A stretch of DNA of 5,691 nucleotides, taken from positions 1-5,691 of the forward strand of contig JADLHR010000017.1 in the NCBI GenBank assembly GCA_020848665.1, read 5' to 3'. Positions 1-5,664 of the stretch are shown piece after piece. The notes under the pieces were generated by a model. It did no database searches and was not told the DNA's origin. It worked only from the letters and a program-made list of their open reading frames with translations. The position numbers were made by a program, and so were the translations under genes. Source of the stretch: Anaerolineae bacterium (GTDB lineage Bacteria; Chloroflexota; Anaerolineae; Aggregatilineales; Aggregatilineaceae). Within the stretch, counting starts at the first letter, position 1. Every line of letters begins with the position of its first letter.

Positions 1-577
1 CCTGCGCAAAAGCTTCGCTGACTTCGACCAACTGGCGCATGGACTCCTCCGAGCCGAAGTAGATCGTCGCGCCGACCGCGACGCAGCCCATGTCCCACGC
101 CTGCTCGACCTGGGCGAACATGACCTGATCGTACTTGTTCGGGTAGGTCAGCAGTTCGTTGTGGTTGAGCTTGAGGATGAACGGAATCTTATGAGCGTAC
201 TTGCGCGCCACCGCGCCCAGCACGCCGTATGTGGAGGCGACGGCATTGCACCCACCCTCGATCGCCAGCTCGACGATTTTCTCCGGGTCGAAGTAAGCGG
301 GGTTCGGCGCGAATGACGCCCCCGCCGTGTGCTCGATGCCCTGATCAACTGGCAGGATCGACAGGTAGCCGGTGTTCGCCAGCCGCCCATGACCGAACAT
401 GGCCTGGAGGCTGCGCAGCACGGGAATCGCCCGGTCTGTCGGCGCGAAAATGCGGTCAACCCAATCCGGACCGGGCAGATGGAGCATGCTTTTAGGGATG
501 GCGGTCGCCTCGTAGCTGAGCAGATACTCTGCTTCGTCGCCGAGGTAATCCTGAATCGTGGCGAAATCGTACGGCAT
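1..577 (-). CDS. fbaB: class I fructose-bisphosphate aldolase (archaeal/DhnA type), 3'-truncated by window edge
   Basis: This is a cytosolic enzyme of glycolysis and gluconeogenesis that reversibly cleaves fructose-1,6-bisphosphate to dihydroxyacetone phosphate and glyceraldehyde-3-phosphate through a Schiff base. Only the first 192 codons are present; the family is usually about 300-350 residues. Visible family blocks are LHLPGPDWVDRIF (residues 33-45), ILPVDQGIEHTAGASF (74-89) with the conserved Asp78, NAVASTYGVLGAVARKYAHK (111-130), FILKLNHNELLTYPNKYDQ (133-151) and VGATIYFGSEES (168-179). The Schiff-base lysine of this family lies further downstream and is outside the window. I chose the ATG at 577 because AAAGAGAG lies 7 nt upstream and MPYDFATIQDYLG matches the usual N-terminus. 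An in-frame ATG at 595 would add six residues but has no clear ribosome binding site. The gene is divergent from the Uri-family gene. The identity is recalled from family motifs; the call is strong apart from the unseen C-terminus. Confidence 0.93.
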   Translation of the reverse strand, partial: MPYDFATIQDYLGDEAEYLLSYEATAIPKSMLHLPGPDWVDRIFAPTDRAIPVLRSLQAMFGHGRLANTGYLSILPVDQGIEHTAGASFAPNPAYFDPEKIVELAIEGGCNAVASTYGVLGAVARKYAHKIPFILKLNHNELLTYPNKYDQVMFAQVEQAWDMGCVAVGATIYFGSEESMRQLVEVSEAFAQ

Positions 578-584
578 TGCTTGG

Positions 585-592
585 CTCTCTTT
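585..592 (-). promoter_or_regulatory. ribosome binding site deciding the aldolase start
   Basis: On the minus strand AAAGAGAG ends 7 nt before the ATG at 577. It partly overlaps the alternative ATG at 595, which itself has no purine-rich stretch at the right distance. This favours the start at 577. Confidence 0.5.
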
Positions 593-629
593 CATTACTG
601 ACGGCGCGGCAAATCGGACGTTGCGCCCG

Positions 630-635
630 TATAAT
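630..635 (+). promoter_or_regulatory. candidate -10 box in the aldolase/Uri divergent region
   Basis: A perfect TATAAT sits in the 145-bp gap between the two divergent genes. Read rightward it would start transcription near 642 and give the Uri-family gene a leader of about 80 nt. No good -35 hexamer lies 16-18 bp upstream, where the sequence is CGGCAA-like. The same bases read leftward give TATACG, a weaker -10 that could serve the aldolase gene, also without a clear -35. The rest of 578-722 shows nothing else I can support. Confidence 0.35.
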
Positions 636-711
636 CGCGCACGGATACCGAGATCGGCAAGGGTCGTTCGTCATGCCCCGCGAGGCAGAAAAACACCTGA
701 TGCACGACTGT

Positions 712-715
712 GGAG
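712..715 (+). promoter_or_regulatory. ribosome binding site deciding the Uri-family GTG start
   Basis: GGAG lies 7 nt before the GTG at 723. The open frame extends upstream to an ATG at 558, inside the divergent aldolase gene. Because of this site the GTG is preferred over the upstream ATG. Confidence 0.6.
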
Positions 716-722
716 CGACCAT

Positions 723-1247
723 GTGAATAATAACACGCCAGGCAGAAGCCGCAACAGATCAGGGGCGGCTGCCGCCCGCACATTCCGCCCGCTGAGCGCC
801 GCTGCGCTGCCCGTCGCGGGCGGCACGTACTGTCTCTGGCTCCGGCCGGACGCGCTGCTCAGCACTTCTGTTGGACGGCTCGGTGAGCTGAGGTTGCTGC
901 CCGGTCTGTATGCCTATATCGGCAGCGCGCTCGGCCCCGGCGGCCTGCGAGCGCGGGCCGGGCGGCACCTCCGCGCAGATAAGCCCCTGCGCTGGCATAT
1001 CGACTGGCTGACCGCGTGCGCTCCGGTCACCGCACTCTGGTTTCGGACCGATCGTGAGCGGCTGGAGTGCTCATGGGCGCGGGCGATCAGGCAGGCGCCC
1101 GGCGTGATGATTCCGCTGCGCGGCTTTGGCGCGTCGGATTGCGTCTGCCCGGCGCATCTGTTCGCGGTGCCAGACAGCACGCTCTCCGGGCTGTGGGCGG
1201 CGCTGGCGCCGGATGGCATGCTCGGTGCGCCCGGCGCCCCAGGCTAG
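723..1247 (+). CDS. DUF123 / Uri-superfamily (GIY-YIG-like) endonuclease family protein
   Basis: This is a 174-residue protein of the DUF123 family (COG1833, annotated as Uri superfamily endonuclease). No defined substrate is known to me. The visible core is GTY (residues 34-36) and YIG (65-67), the counterpart of the GIY and YIG strands. It is followed by GGLRARAGRHLR (73-84) with candidate catalytic Arg residues and His82, then KPLRWHIDWL (87-96), Glu115 in RLECSWA, and the family C-terminal block GFGASDCVCPAHL (134-146) with Cys140, Cys142 and His145. The GTG start at 723 has GGAG 7 nt upstream. The longer frame from 558 would run through the promoter region and adds nothing conserved. The first 30 residues after the GTG are Arg/Ala-rich and not conserved, so the true start could be slightly later. 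In some thermophiles this domain is fused to endonuclease III, which suggests a DNA repair link; here it stands alone. The gene converges with asd, and the stops are 9 bp apart. The family call is strong; nuclease activity is inferred. Confidence 0.9.
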   Translation: MNNNTPGRSRNRSGAAAARTFRPLSAAALPVAGGTYCLWLRPDALLSTSVGRLGELRLLPGLYAYIGSALGPGGLRARAGRHLRADKPLRWHIDWLTACAPVTALWFRTDRERLECSWARAIRQAPGVMIPLRGFGASDCVCPAHLFAVPDSTLSGLWAALAPDGMLGAPGAPG

Positions 1248-1258
1248 CGCCTCAGCCT
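1241..1258. repeat. small inverted repeat spanning the convergent stop codons
   Basis: AGGCT and AGCCT are separated by 8 nt and lie across the stop codons of the Uri-family gene (1245-1247) and asd (1257-1259). The 5-bp stem has no T-run on either side, so it is at best a weak bidirectional pause or terminator. Confidence 0.25.
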
Positions 1259-2306
1259 ACAGATACCCGTTCGCCGCGATCAGCTCGGCGTTGAGAATCG
1301 AGCAGCCTGCCGCGCCGCGCACCGTATTGTGCGCCATGGCGACGAATTTCCACCCACCCATGACCGGGCAGGGCCGCAGCCGCCCGACGACCGTCGCCAT
1401 GCCACCGCCTGCGTCGCGATCACGGCGCGGCTGTGGGCGGTCCGGCTCGTCACGGACAATCAACGGCCGAGCGGGCGCGCTCGGCAGATCGGGCACGGGG
1501 TCCGGTCCGCGAAAGTCCGCCCAGGCGGCGCGCAGGTCCGCCTCGGCCACTGGCTCCTCGAAACGGACGCTGACGCTGACCAGGTGCCCGTCGAGCACCG
1601 GAACGCGCGTGCAGGTCGCGCTCATCACGCAGTTCAGCAGATCAATTGCATCGGCGCCGACCGCGCCGAGCATCTTGCGCGGCTCCAGCTCCAGCTTCGA
1701 TTCCTCACCGCCGATATAGGGGATCACGTTGTCGGTGATGTCGAGCGCAGAGACGCCCGGATAGCCCGCGCCGCTGATCGCTTGCAGGCTGACCACCTGG
1801 GCCGCCTCGATCCCGAAGCGGCGCAGCGGCGCGAGGGCCATTGTGACCGGCGCAGCGGTGCAGTTCGAGTTGGTCGCCAGCCCGCCGCTCCAGCCGTAGA
1901 TACGGCGCTGGGTGTCGATCAGCCGCACGTGGTCAGCATTGACCTCCGGCAGCAGGATCGGCACGTGCTCATGCATCCGGTAGGCGCTGGCGTTCGAGCA
2001 GATAGTGTGGCCCGTCTCCGCCAGCCGCCACTCGACGACCTGCGCGATATCCCCCGGCAGAGCCGAGAAAACGAGCGGCGACTGAAGCGCGCTGTCCAGC
2101 GGCAGAACTGTCAGACCCGCCACATTTTCCGGCGCATTACCGGGCAGAACCCAGCGCGCGGCGTTTTCGTAGCGCTGTCCTGCGCTGCGGTCGCTGGCAA
2201 CTAGCTCGCGGACGCGGAACCAGGGATGCCCCTCAAGCAGTTGGATGAAGCGCTGGCCGACCGCGCCGGTCGCGCCCAGGATGGCAACATCGATCGGTGA
2301 ATTCAT
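1257..2306 (-). CDS. asd: aspartate-semialdehyde dehydrogenase (archaeal/fungal-type)
   Basis: This cytosolic enzyme reduces aspartyl-4-phosphate to aspartate-4-semialdehyde with NADPH. It is the second step of the aspartate pathway and the branch point to diaminopimelate/lysine and to homoserine (threonine, methionine). It is 349 residues long, the normal length. The N-terminal Rossmann motif GATGAVG is at residues 11-17. SNASAYRM (104-111) and TNSNCTAAP (145-153) follow, the latter with the catalytic Cys149. QAISGAGYPG is at 175-184, GGEESK at 199-204, and VPVLDGH at 235-241 with the probable catalytic base His241. DRPQPRRDRD (289-298) and HNTVRGAAGCSILNAEL (326-342) complete the family pattern. 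The HNTVRGAAG block and the overall layout fit the archaeal/fungal subclass rather than the E. coli subclass. The ATG at 2306 overlaps the aspartate kinase stop as ATGA, and AAGGGG (2317-2322) lies 10 nt upstream inside the kinase gene, so translation is probably coupled. No key residue is missing. Confidence 0.97.
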   Translation of the reverse strand: MNSPIDVAILGATGAVGQRFIQLLEGHPWFRVRELVASDRSAGQRYENAARWVLPGNAPENVAGLTVLPLDSALQSPLVFSALPGDIAQVVEWRLAETGHTICSNASAYRMHEHVPILLPEVNADHVRLIDTQRRIYGWSGGLATNSNCTAAPVTMALAPLRRFGIEAAQVVSLQAISGAGYPGVSALDITDNVIPYIGGEESKLELEPRKMLGAVGADAIDLLNCVMSATCTRVPVLDGHLVSVSVRFEEPVAEADLRAAWADFRGPDPVPDLPSAPARPLIVRDEPDRPQPRRDRDAGGGMATVVGRLRPCPVMGGWKFVAMAHNTVRGAAGCSILNAELIAANGYL

Positions 2307-3808
2307 GGCAGGCGTTCCCCTTCAGATGCGTTCTGCGGCGCGGACTGCGGGTCGGCGGCGCCGTTCGCGCCCGGCGGGCTGGAACCGGGATGATTCTCGC
2401 GTCCGTTAAGCACGACCAGCTTGTGAATCTGGCTGACGGCGGCTTCGGTGTCGCGGGCGTTGACGACCATCGAGAGGCAAAAGTCACCGCTGCCCTGTGC
2501 GATGGCGATGATGTTGACATCGCGCTCGCCCAGCGCGCCGAACACCCGCGCAGCGACACCTGGCTGGCGGCGCATCCCGGCCCCGACGACCGTGATGATC
2601 TCCACATCATTATCCGCCCAGGCGCGGTCGATATCCTGCCGGCCGAATTCGACGGCCAGCTCGTTCTCGATTGCTTCGACGACAGTGCGGCTCTTGTCTT
2701 CCGGCACCACGAAGCAGATGCTCTGCTCGCTGGACGACTGCGTAATCATCAGCACGTTGGCGTTCTGCTTGGCGACGGCGGTGAAGGTGCGGGCGGCGAT
2801 TCCGGGAACGCCAATCATGCCACGCCCGGCAACTGTGATCAGGCTGACATCGCGGATAGCGGTGACAGCCTTGACCGTGCCGGGCGTGGCATTAGCCTCG
2901 TTGGTGATCAGCGTTCCAGGATGCGCGGAGTTGAAGGAGTTCCTGACGCGCAACGGGATGTTGCGCTCGACCAGCGGCTGAACCGTTTTGGAATGCAGCA
3001 CTTTCGCGCCATAGTGGGCCATTTCACCGACCTCGGCGTAGGAGATGACCGGGATCACGCGTGCGCCGGAGATGACGCGCGGATCGGCGGTCATCACGCC
3101 GTCCACATCGGTCCAGATCCACACCTCGTCGCTGTGCAGGAACGCGCCAAACAGGGTGGCGCTGTAGTCGCTGCCACTGCGCCCCAGCGTGGTGACGACG
3201 CCTTGCCGGGTCGCGCCGATAAACCCGGTGATCACCGGCACGACGCCGCGCTCCAGGAGTGGAAGCACGCCGCGCCGCACGGTCGGCTCGGAGTCAGCCG
3301 GGAGGACCCCCGCGTTCAGATATTGGTCATCGGTGATTAGCAGCGCGCTGGCGTCGAGGGGCTGGCTCGGAAGCCCAGTCTGCCGCAGCAGCGCAGCCAG
3401 CAGCGGTGCGCACATCCGCTCGCCAAGCGCGCTGACCGCCGCCATCGCCCGGTCGGATGCTTCACGCAGGATGTACATCCCCGCGCAGAACGCTGCGAAC
3501 TGGTTGATCAGCCCGTAGATCATATCGCTGAGCGACTGCGCCTCGGCCGGGTCCTCGATCAGCGCTTCGATGGCCTCGTCGTGTTTCACTTGCAGGGCGT
3601 GAACGATCGCTGTATAGCGCGCACCGTCCCCCTGCGAGGCCGTCCGCGCGCCTTCGATTAGCAGATTGGTCACGCCTGCCATCGCTGAAGTCACGACGAC
3701 GACCTGGTGCCTCTCATCGACCGCCTGCCGGACAATACCGGCGGCGCGGCGCAGCGCGTCGGCGTCGCCGACCGACGTCCCGCCGAATTTCATGGTGATG
3801 CGTGCCAT
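2303..3808 (-). CDS. lysC: aspartate kinase with two C-terminal ACT domains
   Basis: This cytosolic enzyme phosphorylates aspartate with ATP to aspartyl-4-phosphate, the committed step of lysine, threonine, methionine and diaminopimelate synthesis. It has 501 residues. The amino-acid-kinase domain carries KFGGTSVGDADAL (residues 7-19), SALGERM (126-132), TTLGRSGSDYSATL (206-219), TDVDGVMTADPR (233-244) and YGAKVLHSKT (266-275). ACT domain 1 covers about 314-391, with the loop GMIGVPGIAARTF (330-342) and QSSSEQSICFVV (357-368). ACT domain 2 covers about 402-467, with GMRRQPGVAARVF (411-423). These domains imply feedback control by an end-product amino acid; which one cannot be read here. It looks like a monofunctional ThrA-type kinase with no homoserine dehydrogenase domain. 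The tail (about 468-501) is Pro/Ala/Gly/Ser-rich and not part of the fold. The ATG at 3808 has AGGAGG 7 nt upstream and matches the family start; the frame remains open 95 codons further up but without homology. It overlaps asd by 4 bp. Confidence 0.97.
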   Translation of the reverse strand: MARITMKFGGTSVGDADALRRAAGIVRQAVDERHQVVVVTSAMAGVTNLLIEGARTASQGDGARYTAIVHALQVKHDEAIEALIEDPAEAQSLSDMIYGLINQFAAFCAGMYILREASDRAMAAVSALGERMCAPLLAALLRQTGLPSQPLDASALLITDDQYLNAGVLPADSEPTVRRGVLPLLERGVVPVITGFIGATRQGVVTTLGRSGSDYSATLFGAFLHSDEVWIWTDVDGVMTADPRVISGARVIPVISYAEVGEMAHYGAKVLHSKTVQPLVERNIPLRVRNSFNSAHPGTLITNEANATPGTVKAVTAIRDVSLITVAGRGMIGVPGIAARTFTAVAKQNANVLMITQSSSEQSICFVVPEDKSRTVVEAIENELAVEFGRQDIDRAWADNDVEIITVVGAGMRRQPGVAARVFGALGERDVNIIAIAQGSGDFCLSMVVNARDTEAAVSQIHKLVVLNGRENHPGSSPPGANGAADPQSAPQNASEGERLP

Positions 3809-3815
3809 ACTCGCC

Positions 3816-3821
3816 CCTCCT
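3816..3821 (-). promoter_or_regulatory. strong ribosome binding site deciding the aspartate kinase start
   Basis: A perfect AGGAGG on the minus strand lies 7 nt before the ATG at 3808. It settles the start against the longer frame that stays open to 4093 and overlaps the glycosyltransferase gene. Confidence 0.85.
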
Positions 3822-3884
3822 GTCAGGTGGCCGCGACGTTCGGACTTAGCGGACCGAAGCGTCTGTTGGATCCTCTTGAACGAA

Positions 3885-3914
3885 AGAGCGTGGAGGTTGG
3901 CTGCTCCACGCTCT
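3885..3914 (-). terminator. hairpin between the glycosyltransferase and aspartate kinase genes, likely intrinsic terminator
   Basis: AGAGCGTGGAG and CTCCACGCTCT form a perfect 11-bp stem with an 8-nt loop. The hairpin lies 28 nt past the glycosyltransferase stop codon. On the minus strand it is followed by TTCGTTC, so the last stem base plus the tail reads TTTCGTT, a short and imperfect T-run. This fits a leftward rho-independent terminator for the glycosyltransferase. It also sits about 75 nt upstream of the aspartate kinase ATG, so an attenuator-type role in that leader cannot be excluded. I see no convincing promoter between the hairpin and 3809. Confidence 0.65.
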
Positions 3915-3942
3915 GAATTGCGCTTACGGTATGGTTGCCCGG

Positions 3943-5505
3943 CTACCGCTTGGCCGCAACTCGGAACTGGAGCGGAACGCCCAGCATCAACCGAGTCTGC
4001 GAATGGAGCACAGGCATCGCCACGCAAATGAACGTCATCACGGCTACCAGCGGCAGGCTCACCAGCTCGTACACCCGCTCGCGCCAGGTCCACGGGGCAG
4101 CGCGCGGCGGCCGGATACGCAGGTCGATGATCCAGAACCCGATGGTCAGCAGCGAGACGACTGTCGCTGAAATCTGAAGCAGCAGAAACGGCGCGCTTGT
4201 CAGGTTGGCGCGGACCAACTCCGGGTGAAACAGCATCGGGAACTGCGCGCCAAGCATCATTACAATCCAGCCGAACCCGGCCAGCAGATTGTCATGCGCG
4301 ACGCGGAACAGCAGGTTAAATCCGCCGAGAAGCGAACTCTGCGGGTTCTCGCTCATCTGCGCGATGGTATAGCCGATCTCCTTCGCGCCCCAGGCGTGGC
4401 GCAGCGTCTGCAAATACCGCTCTTTAGTTGCGCGCAGGATCGTGTCGCCGGTCGTGGCGCTGGCGTAGAACGGCAGAAAGATCGGCTGAAGCCACACGTC
4501 GCCATCGCGCTGGAAATACGACTTGATGTACATGTGCCATTCGTCGGCGATCACGTCTGCGTCCCAGTAGCCCAGGCTGTCGAGCAGGCGCAGGCTCATC
4601 GAGTAGGACGACATCGGGAGCGCCTGCCACCACGGCGCGGCCAGGTAGGCCAGCTCCCACGCCGACGAATACGCGTGCAGGATGCGCATCAGCGGGTTGA
4701 TCGTCCACACGTTGCCGTGATAGCGGATCGGCGCCTGCCAGAAAGTCGCGTAGCGGCGCGCATCGGTTGCGAACAGAACGCGCAGCGCCGCGAAATAGTC
4801 CGCGTGCCACAGCGTGTCGGAGTCCATCGTGGTGATCACAAGATGGTCGATGTTGTAGCCCAGCTCATCGACCATTGTGCGCCGCGCCCAGCGCCCGGCC
4901 CAGGCCTGGTTGGCGGATTTGCACTGCATCTCGCCGGACAGCCCTTTTGGGTGCGTGGCGACCAGAAAGTTCTCGAAGCGGGCGGCATATTCAGCCCGCA
5001 GCGCCTCGCCCTTAGAGACGGCCCCCGCCTCGCCGACTTCCATCGCCAGCACGATATTGATCGAGGTGGCCGCGTCGCGCTGGAGCGCCAGCCGATCCAG
5101 CGTGCGGCGCAGCGTGACGAAGTCCTCGCGGTAGTTCGGGATAATGACGACGTGGTGCACCGCCTCGAGCGGCAGGCAATCGGCGGACGTGCGGCGGGTG
5201 TACTCCTCGTCCCAGTTAATCGCTTCCCAGCGCCGGATCGTGCGCAGGCCGAGGAGATTGGCGGCCCCGGCGAAGCTGAAGCGCACCGCCGAATAGAACG
5301 CGAGCAGGCCAGCGCCCAGCACGACAGCCATCGGTGCGACATATGCCCCCGCCAGGACAACGGCCAGCGCCAGCCAGGCCAGCCCGCCAGGGATTGTGTC
5401 GAGGATGCGCTCAGGAATCACCGACGGGCGCGTGCCGGCCCACACCGTCCGGCCGACGCCGAACTGCACGCTGTTTCGCCGGTTCCCGACCGACTGATAA
5501 GGCAC
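3943..5505 (-). CDS. multi-pass membrane glycosyltransferase, family 2 (cellulose-synthase-like fold), substrate unknown
   Basis: This 520-residue inner-membrane protein is expected to transfer a sugar from a nucleotide-sugar donor onto a lipid or polysaccharide acceptor; neither is identifiable. Two hydrophobic segments lie near 41-58 and 60-79, followed by a cytosolic GT-A domain. That domain shows VVIIPNYRED (119-128), KGLSGEMQCKSANQAW (187-202), TTMDSDTLWHADYF (225-238) with the metal-binding Asp228-x-Asp230, IADEWHMYIKSYFQRDGD (319-336) with the candidate catalytic acidic pair Asp321/Glu322, and QTLRHAWG (366-373), which resembles the QxxRW motif of processive synthases with one extra residue. 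Further membrane segments lie near 405-426, 437-460 and 482-500. The start is a GTG at 5505 with GGAGG 5 nt upstream. It probably forms its own transcription unit, with a promoter upstream and a hairpin downstream. A role in envelope glycolipid or exopolysaccharide synthesis is inference. Confidence 0.9.
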   Translation of the reverse strand: MPYQSVGNRRNSVQFGVGRTVWAGTRPSVIPERILDTIPGGLAWLALAVVLAGAYVAPMAVVLGAGLLAFYSAVRFSFAGAANLLGLRTIRRWEAINWDEEYTRRTSADCLPLEAVHHVVIIPNYREDFVTLRRTLDRLALQRDAATSINIVLAMEVGEAGAVSKGEALRAEYAARFENFLVATHPKGLSGEMQCKSANQAWAGRWARRTMVDELGYNIDHLVITTMDSDTLWHADYFAALRVLFATDARRYATFWQAPIRYHGNVWTINPLMRILHAYSSAWELAYLAAPWWQALPMSSYSMSLRLLDSLGYWDADVIADEWHMYIKSYFQRDGDVWLQPIFLPFYASATTGDTILRATKERYLQTLRHAWGAKEIGYTIAQMSENPQSSLLGGFNLLFRVAHDNLLAGFGWIVMMLGAQFPMLFHPELVRANLTSAPFLLLQISATVVSLLTIGFWIIDLRIRPPRAAPWTWRERVYELVSLPLVAVMTFICVAMPVLHSQTRLMLGVPLQFRVAAKR

Positions 5506-5510
5506 CGTGT

Positions 5511-5515
5511 CCTCC
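5511..5515 (-). promoter_or_regulatory. ribosome binding site deciding the glycosyltransferase GTG start
   Basis: GGAGG on the minus strand ends 5 nt before the GTG at 5505. No ATG lies nearby in frame, so GTG is the start supported by the sequence. Confidence 0.7.
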
Positions 5516-5576
5516 CGGCCCCGCGATCACGCGACTTATTCTACCAACAGTCTAGCAGTCGGGGGAGAAAGCCGCA

Positions 5577-5593
5577 TTGTGGATTGCACACAA
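5577..5593. repeat. palindrome TTGTG-N7-CACAA, possible operator
   Basis: A perfect 5-bp inverted repeat with a 7-bp centre lies between the predicted glycosyltransferase promoter and its start codon, at about +6 to +22 of the predicted transcript. The position would suit a roadblock operator for a dimeric repressor. With 5-bp arms it could also occur by chance, and no regulator gene is in view. Confidence 0.25.
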
Positions 5594-5605
5594 GTCCTGC
5601 TCGGA

Positions 5606-5634
5606 ATGATAATCGGTGGTGAGGCGCGGGTCAA
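5606..5634 (-). promoter_or_regulatory. sigma70-type promoter for the glycosyltransferase gene
   Basis: On the minus strand TTGACC (5629-5634) and TATCAT (5606-5611) are separated by exactly 17 bp. Each hexamer differs from its consensus at one position. Transcription would start near 5599, giving a leader of about 94 nt before the GTG at 5505. This is the best promoter match in the window. Confidence 0.6.
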
Positions 5635-5664
5635 GGCGCGCGGGCGTCGTGCCGCGAAATCGGC

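Noticed and set aside
558..722. 55-codon N-terminal extension of the Uri-family protein
   Set aside because: It starts inside the divergent aldolase gene, runs through the TATAAT site, and has no conserved residues. The GTG at 723 has a proper ribosome binding site.
1329..2204. 291-codon open frame on the plus strand
   Set aside because: It is antisense to asd, with shadow-type composition and no conserved motif.
2297..3340. 347-codon open frame on the plus strand
   Set aside because: It is antisense to aspartate kinase, which has full family motifs. The product is Asp/His/Arg-rich with no recognisable domain.
3823..3909. 28-codon leader-peptide frame (GTG start within the hairpin, TGA just before the kinase ribosome binding site)
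   Set aside because: It has no ribosome binding site and is not enriched in Lys or Thr codons, as a classical attenuator peptide for this pathway would be.
3809..3942. Lysine riboswitch or T-box ahead of aspartate kinase
   Set aside because: The gap is only 134 nt and includes the probable terminator of the upstream gene. I see no conserved lysine-riboswitch core or T-box sequence.
3809..4093. 95-codon N-terminal extension of aspartate kinase
   Set aside because: It overlaps the end of the glycosyltransferase gene and contains the hairpin. It has no homology to the kinase family, and the AGGAGG before 3808 fixes the shorter start.
5538..5543. TAGAAT as a second -10 for the glycosyltransferase gene (minus strand)
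   Set aside because: The bases 17 bp upstream are TCCCCC, with no -35 resemblance. The TTGACC-17-TATCAT pair is far better.
4225..5622. 465-codon open frame on the plus strand
   Set aside because: It lies antisense across the well-supported glycosyltransferase. Its Arg/Ala/Gln/His-rich composition is typical of a shadow frame in GC-rich DNA, and no family motif is visible.
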